Source: Terriglobia bacterium (GTDB taxonomy: Bacteria > Acidobacteriota > Vicinamibacteria > Vicinamibacterales > CAVVIG01). From it: a stretch of DNA of 64,000 bases. The translations under genes and the position numbers were made by a program. The notes under the pieces are model-generated. The model saw only the letters and a program-made list of their open reading frames with translations, was not told the DNA's origin and did no database searches. The stretch lies in the NCBI GenBank assembly GCA_020073005.1, contig JAIQFX010000059.1, positions 1 to 64,000 on the forward strand, written 5' to 3'. Positions 7,693-15,424 of the stretch are shown piece by piece (position 1 is the first letter of the stretch; each line of letters begins with the position of its first letter).

Positions 7693-8856
7693 ATGCACCG
7701 GCGCGACTTCTTACGCCTTCTCGGAGTCGCGCCGGTGACCTCTCTCTCGGTTCCAGCCGCGCAGCGTTCAAAACGTTCACCAGGCGCCACCGTTCTCTAC
7801 GACGATCGCGCCGTCACGCTGACGGACGTGCGCGCCGATCCCGCACGCGCCGTCGACGCGCTGTGGGTGCGCAAGTCGGATCTCCCGCGCATCAACGAAT
7901 TCGAGCTGAAGCCGCAGGGCGCCTGCCGCGCCGACGTGTGCGTGCCGATCCCGAAGTCGATGGCGAGCGGCGCGTACTTCAACCTCACGGCGTTCGCGAA
8001 GAAAGTCGGACAGGCCGTCGTCGCCGATCCCGGCGTCCGCCTGTGGAGCTTCGGCGAGATTCCCGTCGTCCGCGGCGCGTACCTCGAATCGCGCATGGCG
8101 CCGGACGTCGTCGTGCCGGATCGCGCGGGACGCCCCGTCCGGCTCTCGAGCTTCAGAGGCAAGAAGGTGCTGCTGGTCACCTGGGCCTCGTGGTGAGGGT
8201 GCCGCTTTGATCTGCCAGGTTGGCAGAAACTCTACGACGAGCTGAAAGACAAGAATTTCGAGATCGTCGCCGCAGCCCAGGACGTCGCGGGCGAAAAAGC
8301 CGCCGGCCACTGGTACGATCTCGCGCACGCGACCTTCACGACGCTCGTCGACTCGCAGCACGCCGTCAGTTCCGCGTTTCAATTCATCAACGTGCCGACC
8401 GGCGTCTGGATCGACGAGCGCGGACGCGTCGTCCGTCCCGGCGAGCCGGCGTGGACCGAAAGCCGCACGGACACGTACGGCGGGAAGGCGCTCGTCCTCG
8501 AAGGCGCCGAGTATCTCGCCGCGATTCGCGACTGGGTGGCGAACGGCGACCGCAGCATCTTCGCACTGTCGGACGAGGAATTCGCGCGGCGCGTGAAGCC
8601 GCGATCGCCGGCCGAGATGGAAGCCGACGCCAGCTTCAAGCTCGCGGTCTGGCTGCAGCAGGCGGGCGACGCGGAACGCGCGGCGAAGTACTTCACGCGC
8701 GCGCAGATGCTCAACCCGGACGACTGGAATTACTTCCGGCAGGACTGGAGCTTCACGCCATCAGAGGCCGGACGGAAGTGGCTCGAGAAATTCCGCGCGC
8801 TGGACACGCCGTACTATCCGAAGCTCGATCTCAAACCCAAGGACGGCAAGGGCTAG
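7693..8856 (+). CDS. Probable selenocysteine-containing thioredoxin-fold protein (TGA 8194-8196 read as Sec)
   Basis: One 387-residue protein if the in-frame TGA at codon 168 is decoded. Front: a Tat-like signal (MHRRDFLRLLGVAP). About residues 35-130 form an N-terminal domain with Cys pair GACRADVCVP. From about 137 it is a TlpA/redoxin domain: RAGRPVRLSSFRGKKVLLVTWASW-U-GCRFDLPGW. The TGA takes the place of the first Cys of the usual WATWCxxC motif (compare the neighbour at 1888), leaving U-G-C. The protein continues with redoxin features: NFEIVAAAQDV, the cis-proline NVPTGVWIDERGRVVRP, and a TPR-like C-terminus (AERAAKYFTRAQMLNPDDW). Reading frame and codon usage are unbroken on both sides. 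A hairpin fitting a bacterial SECIS follows at 8212. Alternative: nonsense pseudogene, but the exact position at the catalytic Cys argues against it. Confidence 0.8.
8212..8226 (+). promoter_or_regulatory. Putative bacterial SECIS hairpin
   Basis: CTGCCA-GGT-TGGCAG is a perfect six-base-pair stem with a GGU apical loop (or five pairs with an AGGUU loop); flanking TTT (8206-8208) and AAA (8227-8229) can extend the helix across a three-base bulge. The loop begins 21 bases after the UGA at 8194-8196. Bacterial SECIS elements are expected to lie just downstream of the UGA with a G/GU in a small apical loop, which this satisfies. It lies within the coding region, as bacterial SECIS elements do. 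Confidence 0.7.
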
Positions 8857-8921
8857 CAACCACAGAAGAAAAAGCAACCGCTGAATCCTCCGTTCCTCCG
8901 TCGTCCTAGTTACCGAGTCTT

Positions 8922-9192
8922 TGAAGCGGGACGCCGGCCGCGCACAGATGAACTCGACGCCGAGCTCCTCGGCGGCCATCAGGCCGACGTACGCGCCCTC
9001 GACGAGCGGACCGCACACCATGTCGACGTCATACGGACCAAGACGCGCGGCGATCCGCGCGGCCAGCGGACGGATGCGCGCGGGCTGAAGGCAGAGCGAC
9101 TCCAGATCGAACCAGAGATCCGCATGATGGCCCGACTCGAGCGCGAAATGACCGCGCCGGGCGCCGATGGACTTCAGCAAGTGATCGGACAT
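8922..9192 (-). pseudogene. pyrE: Truncated orotate-phosphoribosyltransferase-like gene
   Basis: From ATG 9192 about 90 residues match the front of orotate phosphoribosyltransferases: LLKSIGARRGHFALESGHHADLWFDLE, then DMVCGPLVEGAYVGLMAAEELGVEF and CARPAS. After about 8925 the similarity stops and the frame runs antisense through the 3' end of the selenoprotein gene. The second half, including the PRPP loop (usually D-D-x-x-T/S-x-G), is absent. The gene is therefore cut off by a deletion or by an assembly join at about 8922-8935. A working copy may exist elsewhere. Confidence 0.7.
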
Positions 9193-9196
9193 GAGA

Positions 9197-9226
9197 TTTC
9201 AGAATTCAGAATTCAGATTTCAGATT
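9197..9226. repeat. Tandem heptamer array (4 copies)
   Basis: TTTCAGA, ATTCAGA, ATTCAGA, TTTCAGA, TT in direct tandem, between the truncated phosphoribosyltransferase (start 9192) and the small gene at 9249. AT-rich relative to its surroundings. The core TTCAG is shared with the array at 472. Confidence 0.75.
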
Positions 9227-9248
9227 GGGAGAGTACACTGATTGTGCG

Positions 9249-9551
9249 ATGCGCGAGCGTCTGATCGAGGCGATCGAGCGCGAGATTGCCAGCTGGCCCG
9301 GCGTGTCCGCGGAGCCGCACCGCTTCGGCGGAACCGAATTCCGCGTCGGCCGCCGCGAGATCGGTCACCTGCATCGGCACGGCCTCGCCGATCTGCCGTT
9401 TCCGAAGAGGACGCGCGAGCAGCTCGTGCGCGAAGGACGAGCGGAGCCGCACCACATCCTGCCCGAGAGCGGCTGGGTCAGCCACGCCGTGCACGACGAT
9501 GCGGACGTCGCGGAAGTGATCGAGTTGTTTCGACTGAACTACAAGCGCTAG
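9249..9551 (+). CDS. Luciferase-like-domain small protein (DUF5519 type)
   Basis: 100 residues from ATG 9249. The sequence has the compact pattern of the bacterial 'luciferase domain' family (PF17648/DUF5519): EIASWPGVSAEPHRFGGTEFRVGRREIGHLH near the front, LADLPFPKRTREQLV in the middle and HHILPESGWVSHAVHDDADVAEVIELFRLNYKR at the end. The family name comes from a fungal bioluminescence relation and implies no light emission here; the biochemical function is unknown. No signal peptide or membrane segment; likely cytosolic. Confidence 0.8.
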   Translation: MRERLIEAIEREIASWPGVSAEPHRFGGTEFRVGRREIGHLHRHGLADLPFPKRTREQLVREGRAEPHHILPESGWVSHAVHDDADVAEVIELFRLNYKR

Positions 9552-9554
9552 CGA

Positions 9555-11999
9555 CTACTCGTAGCGCAGCGCGATGACGGGGTCGAGTCTCGTCGCCTTC
9601 CGCGCGGGCCAGAAGCATGCGGCCACCGACACCACAATCATCACGGTCGCGATGAACGCGATCGTCAGCGGATCGCGCGAGCTCGTCTGCACGAGCAGAC
9701 TCTGCAGCAGCCGGCCGACGCCGAACGCGCCCGCCATCCCGACCGGCAATCCCATCGCGAGCTGAATCAACGACCGGCGCAGCACGAGCCACAGCACCTG
9801 CTCCGGCTGCGCGCCGAGCGCCATCCGGATCCCGATCTCCGACGTCCGCTGCGACACGGAGTACGCCGTCACGGCGTAGAGGCCGACCGCCGACAGGACG
9901 AGCGCAATGCCCGCGAAGATTGCGAACATCGATCCGAACACGCGCATCGGCCATCGCGTCTGCGCGAGCAGCGCGTCCATCGTCTGGATACTGAAGAGCG
10001 GCAGGTCCGGCTCGACGAGGCGCATCTCCTCGCGGACGAGCGGCGTGATCGTGCCGGGCTCGGACGCGGTGCGCACGATCAGCACCGAGAACCGCTGCGG
10101 GTCCGCGCGGTACGGCACGTACACGATCGGATCCGGATCGGGATCCTGAAAATTGCGCTGCCGCACGTTCGGCACGATCCCGACGATCGAGGCGTCGAGC
10201 GGCGGCGATTGATTGGGTCCGGGCGGCGCCGTGTCGATGAGACGGATGCGGCGCCCGATCGGATCCTCGCCGGAGAAGTGCATCGCGACGAAGCGCTGAT
10301 TCACGATCGCGCTCGGCGATGACGGCGTGCCGTCCTGATCGGCCAAGGCGCGTCCGCGGACGATGGGTATCCGCATCGTTTCGAAGTAGCCGCTGCTGAT
10401 ACCGAGCACGGTGACCTCGGGCACGGGGACGCCGTCGGGCTGCGCGCGTCCCTCGACCGAGAGCTGCCGCACGAAGCCGCCCTGCATCGGCGCGTTCGTC
10501 GTCAGGCCGAACGCCTGCAGCGAGCGGACGCCGTGCAGCCGCTCCTCGAAATGCTGGTAGACCGCCGTGCGCGGATCGCGCTGCGGGTACTTCGTCAGCG
10601 GCAGCGTCAGGCGCATCGTCAGCAGGTGCGACGAATCGAATCCCATGTCCATGCGATAGAGCGTGAGGAAGCTCCGCATCATGAAGCCCGCGCCCGCGAG
10701 CAGCACGAGCGTCAGGATCACTTCGGTGACGATCAGCGCGCCGGTCCATCGTTTGGCGCGCATGCCGCCGGTACCGCTTCGGCCGCCGCCTTCCTTCATC
10801 ACCTCGTTGACGTCGGTCTTGGAGACGTGGAGCGCCGGCGCCAGGCCGAAGACGAACGCCGTCGCGACGCACACCGCGGCCAGGAACACGATGACGATGG
10901 GATCGACCGTGAATTTCATCCAGTACGGCTTGCCTACATCCGTGAGCACGGCATCGAAGATCCGGATGCCGCCGAGCGCGAGGCCCAGGCCGAGCACGCC
11001 GCTAATGATCGCCAGTAGGATGCTTTCGACGAGGAGCTGACGCACGATCCGCCAGCGGCTCGCGCCGAGCGACACGCGGACCGCGATCTCGCGTGTCCGC
11101 TGCGCCGATCGCGCCAGCAGGAGGTTCGCGACGTTCGCGCACGCGATCAGGAGCACGAACGCGACGGCGCCCATCAGCGACCAGAAGATCAGCTTGATCT
11201 GCGGACCGGTCACGCTGTCGTTGTACTTGAGCAGGTTCGGACGAATGTTCTTGTTGGTGTCGGGGAAGTCGTGCGCGAGCTTTTCTTCGATGTTCTGCAG
11301 CTCGGCGCGCGCCTGCGCCAGCGTCACGCCGGCGTTCAAGCGGCCCATCACCGAGAAGGACCGGACGCTGCGCTTGGAGTTGGTGTAATCGGGCGGCAGC
11401 ATCGACACCGGAATCCAGAGATCGGTGTTGAACGGGAACCGCATGTCCGGCGCCATCACGCCGATCACCGTCGCGACGAGGCTGTTGACCTTGATGCTGC
11501 GGCCGATCACCGCCGGATCGCTGCCGTACCGGTTCTTCCAGAGGCCGTTGCTGAGGATGACCGTCGGATCCGCGCCGGGGCGATCATCGGTCGCGCTGAA
11601 GTCGCGGCCGATCACCGGCCGCTGGCCGATCATCTGAAACGTGTTGGCCGAGATGTAGGCGCCGCCGAACTGCTCGGCCGCCTTGCCTTCGTCCGCCACG
11701 TTGACGCCCGCGCCCATGAACATCGTCAGGCCGGAGTAGGACCGCGCGGCCTCGCGGATGTCGAGGAAGTCGAGCCGCGAGACGCCCAGATTGCGGCCGC
11801 GCGCGTCGAGGCTGCCGATTGAGACGATGCGATCGGGGTCGTCGAAGGGGAGGCCGCGCAGCAGGACGGCGTTCACGAACGTGAAGACCGCGGCGTTGGC
11901 GCCGATGCCCAACGCGAGCGCAATCGCCGCAACTGCCGTGAACCAGCGGTCCTTTATTAACAGCCGGACCGCGTACTTGACGTCCTGCCACAGCGCCAT
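9555..11999 (-). CDS. MacB/FtsX-like permease, acidobacterial 'orphan' (ADOP) type
   Basis: 814 residues with two FtsX/MacB units. N-terminal helix RWFTAVAAIALALGIGANAAVFTFVNAVLLR, a MacB periplasmic core domain (about 60-250), three helices (about 270-400, including the signature LIACANVANLLLARSAQRTREIAVRVSLGASR), then a second helix-core-helix unit (about 420-814) ending YAVTAYSVSQRTSEIGIRMALGAQPEQVLWLV and ACFWPARKATRLDPVIALRYE. No ATPase is fused or adjacent on the same strand, which is typical for ADOP proteins. It follows the PadR and small membrane genes (12778-12099) on the same strand, a recurrent PadR-permease arrangement. Likely substrate: envelope lipids, peptides or drugs; unproven. 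Confidence 0.9.
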   Translation of the reverse strand: MALWQDVKYAVRLLIKDRWFTAVAAIALALGIGANAAVFTFVNAVLLRGLPFDDPDRIVSIGSLDARGRNLGVSRLDFLDIREAARSYSGLTMFMGAGVNVADEGKAAEQFGGAYISANTFQMIGQRPVIGRDFSATDDRPGADPTVILSNGLWKNRYGSDPAVIGRSIKVNSLVATVIGVMAPDMRFPFNTDLWIPVSMLPPDYTNSKRSVRSFSVMGRLNAGVTLAQARAELQNIEEKLAHDFPDTNKNIRPNLLKYNDSVTGPQIKLIFWSLMGAVAFVLLIACANVANLLLARSAQRTREIAVRVSLGASRWRIVRQLLVESILLAIISGVLGLGLALGGIRIFDAVLTDVGKPYWMKFTVDPIVIVFLAAVCVATAFVFGLAPALHVSKTDVNEVMKEGGGRSGTGGMRAKRWTGALIVTEVILTLVLLAGAGFMMRSFLTLYRMDMGFDSSHLLTMRLTLPLTKYPQRDPRTAVYQHFEERLHGVRSLQAFGLTTNAPMQGGFVRQLSVEGRAQPDGVPVPEVTVLGISSGYFETMRIPIVRGRALADQDGTPSSPSAIVNQRFVAMHFSGEDPIGRRIRLIDTAPPGPNQSPPLDASIVGIVPNVRQRNFQDPDPDPIVYVPYRADPQRFSVLIVRTASEPGTITPLVREEMRLVEPDLPLFSIQTMDALLAQTRWPMRVFGSMFAIFAGIALVLSAVGLYAVTAYSVSQRTSEIGIRMALGAQPEQVLWLVLRRSLIQLAMGLPVGMAGAFGVGRLLQSLLVQTSSRDPLTIAFIATVMIVVSVAACFWPARKATRLDPVIALRYE

Positions 12000-12098
12000 G
12001 AGGCCTCCCGCGGACGAGTTGGACGCTTAGACACCTGTTATTACGAAATGGCCGGGGTCAGGTTAGCGACGGGGCAGGTGGGGCAGGTGGACCAAATC

Positions 12099-12458
12099 CT
12101 ACAGCCGCACATCGACTTGAGCCCGGGCCATCATGTGCGCGAACAGGCTGACGGTTCCCGCGACGAGGTAGAAGCCGAGCCATGCTTCAAGCACGTTGTC
12201 GGCCGAGGTGATCGAGACCCCGCCAAGGAGCACGACACTCAGCGCGAGTGCGACCGCGCACGGCGTCAATCGCGCATGATGGCGCGCATGTGCAGCGAAT
12301 GCTGACCAGTACAATCCGACCAGCTGATGGCAGAGCCACCATCGTGATCGGCCGTGGGCGAGCTCTTCCAATAGATCGCCGATGAGCGCCTCACGCGTGC
12401 CAGACCGGTCAGCGCGCGCCAAGAGCCCCAACGCAAATCGAGGACAGACCATGTTCAT
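12099..12458 (-). CDS. Small membrane protein of PadR-permease operon (permease-prefix-like)
   Basis: 119 residues. ATG 12458 overlaps the PadR stop (ATGA), indicating translational coupling. The front (LLARADRSGTREALIGDLLEELAHGRSRWWLCHQLVG) matches the 'permease prefix' segment found at the N-terminus of, or beside, acidobacterial MacB-like permeases. Two or three hydrophobic helices follow (TPCAVALALSVVLLGGV, AWLGFYLVAGTVSLFAHM). It probably assists the permease at 9555-11999. A longer frame upstream on the same strand reads through PadR out of frame and is not coding. Confidence 0.75.
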   Translation of the reverse strand: MNMVCPRFALGLLARADRSGTREALIGDLLEELAHGRSRWWLCHQLVGLYWSAFAAHARHHARLTPCAVALALSVVLLGGVSITSADNVLEAWLGFYLVAGTVSLFAHMMARAQVDVRL

Positions 12459-12778
12459 CCCTCGTGAACGGGTATTCCTCGCCACAGCACCGTCAGCGCC
12501 TTCTTCGCGGCTCTGACCTCCCGCAACCCTGCCACGGTAATCGAAAAGTACCGTTTGGCACGGCCGCCGCGCTCTGGGGTCGGCTGACCGACCGTCGAAC
12601 GGACCAGGCCTTTCTCTTCGAGTCGTTCGAGCGTGTTGTAGACGCTCGCGAGGATCACCGGCTTGCCGGTGCTGTGCTCGATCGCATGCGCAATCGGCAC
12701 GCCGTACGCTTCGTCTCCGTGACGGAGGAGCGCGAGCAGGACGAGCAGCTCGAAATGCCCCAACGATTCCCTTGACAT
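12455..12778 (-). CDS. PadR-family transcriptional regulator
   Basis: 107 residues. Winged-helix PadR domain: LGHFELLVLLALLRHGDEAYGVPI, the recognition region PVILASVYNTLERLEEKGLV, and the wing RGGRAKRYFSITVAGLREVRA. PadR proteins usually repress their own operon and a linked transporter and are released by small ligands or membrane stress. The gene heads the minus-strand permease operon and is only 31 bases from the divergent ABC transporter start (12810), so it may control both. Confidence 0.9.
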   Translation of the reverse strand: MSRESLGHFELLVLLALLRHGDEAYGVPIAHAIEHSTGKPVILASVYNTLERLEEKGLVRSTVGQPTPERGGRAKRYFSITVAGLREVRAAKKALTVLWRGIPVHEG

Positions 12779-12788
12779 ATGGCCACCT

Positions 12789-12800
12789 TTTACTACTAAA
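12789..12800. promoter_or_regulatory. Possible PadR operator
   Basis: TTTACTACTAAA is a partial palindrome (TTTA...TAAA) flanked by GCCA (12782-12785) and TGGC (12801-12804), giving a wider interrupted dyad. It sits in the 31-base gap between divergent padR-like and ABC transporter genes, where a PadR box would be expected. Pattern only. Confidence 0.35.
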
Positions 12801-12809
12801 TGGCTGTCG

Positions 12810-13592
12810 ATGCAAGCCGGCCTCGACGCGCGACACCTGACGAAGTACTACTCCGCTGTGCCGGCGATTCGCGATGTCAGCTTCACGCTCGCGCCGGGCA
12901 CGATCCTCGGGCTGCTGGGGCCGAATGGCTCCGGAAAGTCCACGACGGTCTCGCTGCTGACCGGGCTCCGCGAACCCTCGGCTGGCCAGGTCTGGTTCGA
13001 TGGGCGCAACATTGCCGATGGTCTGGTCGAGTACAAAGCCCGAGTCGGCTACGTATCCGAGGAAGCGCACCTCTACACGTTCTTGTCCGCGCGCGAGCAT
13101 CTCGACCTCATCGGCCGCCTGCGTCGACTCCCCTCGCACCTCATGACGCACAAGATCGCGACGCTGCTGGATCTATTCGGTCTGACCGGCGCCGCCGATC
13201 AGCCGATCAGCGGGTACTCCAAAGGCATGAAGCAGAAGGTGTTACTCATTGCGGCGCTGTTACACGATCCCGATCTGCTGATTCTGGACGAGCCGGAGTC
13301 CGGCCTGGATCTCACGGCGGGTCTCATGCTGCGCCATCTGATTCCGATCCTGGCGGCGCGCGGCAAGACGATCCTGTACAGCTCTCACGTGCTCGATCAT
13401 GTCGAACGCGTGTGCGCCGAAGTCGTGGTGCTCCATCACGGCCGCATCGTGGCTGAAGGGCGCGTGTCTCAGCTGCGCGCCATGACGCAGCGCAACGCAT
13501 CGCTCGAGGACGTCATCGCGCAGCTGGTCACCACTGTCGATCCAGCCGGCACGGCGCGCGACATCGCCGACGTCGCCGGTCTTCGCGCATGA
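12810..13592 (+). CDS. ABC transporter ATP-binding protein
   Basis: 260 residues. Walker A GPNGSGKST (about 34-42), a Q-loop-equivalent region (VGYVSEEAHLYTF, with Ser in place of the usual Gln), signature YSKGMKQKV (canonical LSGGQ replaced, as in many ABC-2/bacitracin-type exporters), Walker B LLILDEP, D-loop SGLD, switch His in SSHVLDH. A C-terminal extension of about 40 residues. The stop overlaps the permease start (ATGA at 13589-13592), so the two are one exporter. The gene diverges from the PadR operon. Confidence 0.9.
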   Translation: MQAGLDARHLTKYYSAVPAIRDVSFTLAPGTILGLLGPNGSGKSTTVSLLTGLREPSAGQVWFDGRNIADGLVEYKARVGYVSEEAHLYTFLSAREHLDLIGRLRRLPSHLMTHKIATLLDLFGLTGAADQPISGYSKGMKQKVLLIAALLHDPDLLILDEPESGLDLTAGLMLRHLIPILAARGKTILYSSHVLDHVERVCAEVVVLHHGRIVAEGRVSQLRAMTQRNASLEDVIAQLVTTVDPAGTARDIADVAGLRA

Positions 13593-15418
13593 GGGCGTTC
13601 ACGGGCGACGATGATGCCGCGACGGGCCGTCTGGTGACGCGCCTGTTTCTTCGACGCCTCATCGACAACGACGTGATCTCGCCTCATGCCGACCGTCACG
13701 AGTCACTGGCGGTGCTCTGCGCGCTGGTCGTGTCGCTCGCGGTCTTCGTGACGTTCTTCGTCTCGACGGACTACCTGGCCGCGTTCATCCAGTTGCCCGG
13801 GCCGACGGCGCTGCACGCGTTGTCGGATCGCTTCCTCTTTGTTTCGGCGTCGATTGCCGTCAGCGCGCTGGCCGCGCTGATGGTCTGGGACGCCCTCGCG
13901 CTCGAACCGCGTGACGCGGCGATTCTCGGGCCGTTGCCGATTCCGGCGCGCACGATCACCCGCGCGAAGCTCGCCGCCGCCCTCGTGTTCGGCACCGTCT
14001 TCGCGTTCGCGCTGAATGCGGTCCCCAGTGTGCTGTATCCGGTGTTTCTCACCTTGAATATGCGCGGCATGAATGGTCGCGGGATCCTTCAACTGATCGT
14101 CGGCCACGCAACGAGCGTGGTGATGGCTGGTCTCGTCGGCTTTTTCGGTGTCCTGGCGGCGCGCGGCGTCCTTCGCTTGATGGTCGGAGAGCGCGGATTC
14201 CGGCACGTCTCGAGCACAGTGCAGAGTTCGCTCGTGGTGTGCATGGTCACTGCGCTGCTCCTGGCGCCGACGGTTCGAGCGGCTGTCGTGCGCGACTGGG
14301 TCGCAGGTGTGATGCCGGCGCGATGGCCGGCTGTTCCCGTGCTGTGGTACCTGGGCGTGAACGAAACGCTCGCCGGACACATCGTGGCCGAAACGCCCAT
14401 CGTGCCCCCACCGCGATTTTCGTTGGTCGCGTTTCCCAGACAACAGGATGATGCCAGTCGAGCCGCCTATCGCGTGCTGGCGCCGCGCTTTGCCGCGCTC
14501 GCCCGCCGAGCGTGGCTGTCGGTGCCGGTGGTCACGTTTCTCGCGATCGTCACATTCCTCTGGAACAATCGCCGCCTTCCCGATCAAGCTGCGGGCGGCC
14601 GCGCCCGATCGCGCCTCCGCGCCAGTGTTCGCAGAATGGCTGAATGGGCAACTGACGGAAACCCAGAGACTCAAGCTGGTTTCTTTTTCACGTGGCAGAC
14701 GCTGACCAGAAGCGTACCCCACCGCACCATCGTCGCGATTGCTGTCGCCGCGGGATCCACACATCTGTTGATGGCGCTGGCCACGACCGGCGCGCACAGG
14801 CTGGCAATCTCCTCCATGCCGCTCGGGCTGTTGGGCATCAACATCCTGGCGCTGGCATCGCTGATGGCGGGTTTCCGGTACGCTGTGACGGTCCCGGCAG
14901 CACTGGCGTCGAACTGGACGATTCGTCTGGCATGGCTCGGCGACGAACGTGGCTATCTGGCCGGCGTCAAACGTGCGGCCATCGTCGGACTGGTGACCGT
15001 GCCGCTGCTGGTGCTGCTGCCGTTGCACGTCGCAGTCTTTGGATTCGCCATCGCCGTGGTGCATTCGATCTACGGCTTCATGCTCGCCATAGCAATGCTG
15101 GATGTGCTGTTTCTGGGCTACCGGCAATTTCCTTTCGCCTGCAGCTATGTGCCCGTCGAGAATCCGAAGCTGCTCTGGCCGACCGGGCTGGCGGCCGTTC
15201 TGTTCGTCAGCTACGGTTTTGCCGACGTGGAGCGGCTGGCGTTGCAATCAGCGACGCGGACGGTGGCGCTCGGCGCCGCGCTCGGCGCCATCGTGCTGCT
15301 GGTCAAGATCATCGATCGGACGACGCGGCGCGAGCGGCGGCCCGTCAATTTCGACGAACGGCCGGCGCTGGCGACACAACGATTGGGCCTGTTCGAGCGC
15401 ATGGTGCATCCCGACTAG
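13589..15418 (+). CDS. Large ABC transporter permease
   Basis: 609 residues with about ten to twelve predicted helices in two groups (about 40-230 and 375-590) separated by an extracytoplasmic/soluble region (about 250-360). Examples: VLCALVVSLAVFVTFFVSTDY, LLGINILALASLMAGF. The segment LALEPRDAAILGPLPIPARTI matches a phrase often seen in large acidobacterial ABC-2-like permeases paired with this ATPase type. Translation is coupled to the ATPase. Substrate unknown. Confidence 0.8.
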   Translation: MRAFTGDDDAATGRLVTRLFLRRLIDNDVISPHADRHESLAVLCALVVSLAVFVTFFVSTDYLAAFIQLPGPTALHALSDRFLFVSASIAVSALAALMVWDALALEPRDAAILGPLPIPARTITRAKLAAALVFGTVFAFALNAVPSVLYPVFLTLNMRGMNGRGILQLIVGHATSVVMAGLVGFFGVLAARGVLRLMVGERGFRHVSSTVQSSLVVCMVTALLLAPTVRAAVVRDWVAGVMPARWPAVPVLWYLGVNETLAGHIVAETPIVPPPRFSLVAFPRQQDDASRAAYRVLAPRFAALARRAWLSVPVVTFLAIVTFLWNNRRLPDQAAGGRARSRLRASVRRMAEWATDGNPETQAGFFFTWQTLTRSVPHRTIVAIAVAAGSTHLLMALATTGAHRLAISSMPLGLLGINILALASLMAGFRYAVTVPAALASNWTIRLAWLGDERGYLAGVKRAAIVGLVTVPLLVLLPLHVAVFGFAIAVVHSIYGFMLAIAMLDVLFLGYRQFPFACSYVPVENPKLLWPTGLAAVLFVSYGFADVERLALQSATRTVALGAALGAIVLLVKIIDRTTRRERRPVNFDERPALATQRLGLFERMVHPD

Positions 15419-15424
15419 ACCGGA

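Noticed and set aside
8194-8196. Simple nonsense mutation in the redoxin gene
   Set aside because: The stop falls precisely on the catalytic Cys codon, only TGA is seen, the downstream frame is clean, and a SECIS-like stem follows. Not formally excluded without the sel genes.
12050-12095. Two-copy GGGGCAGGT repeat before the small membrane gene
   Set aside because: Only two copies of a nine-base G-rich unit; too little to call a regulatory array.
12459-13151. N-terminal extension of the small membrane protein at 12099-12458
   Set aside because: It would read through padR and the divergent ABC gene out of frame. The ATGA-coupled start at 12458 explains the data better.
13703-15247. Minus-strand open frame of 514 codons
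   Set aside because: Opposite the ABC permease, whose helices and coupled start are convincing. The antisense product is Arg/His/Gln-rich low-complexity.
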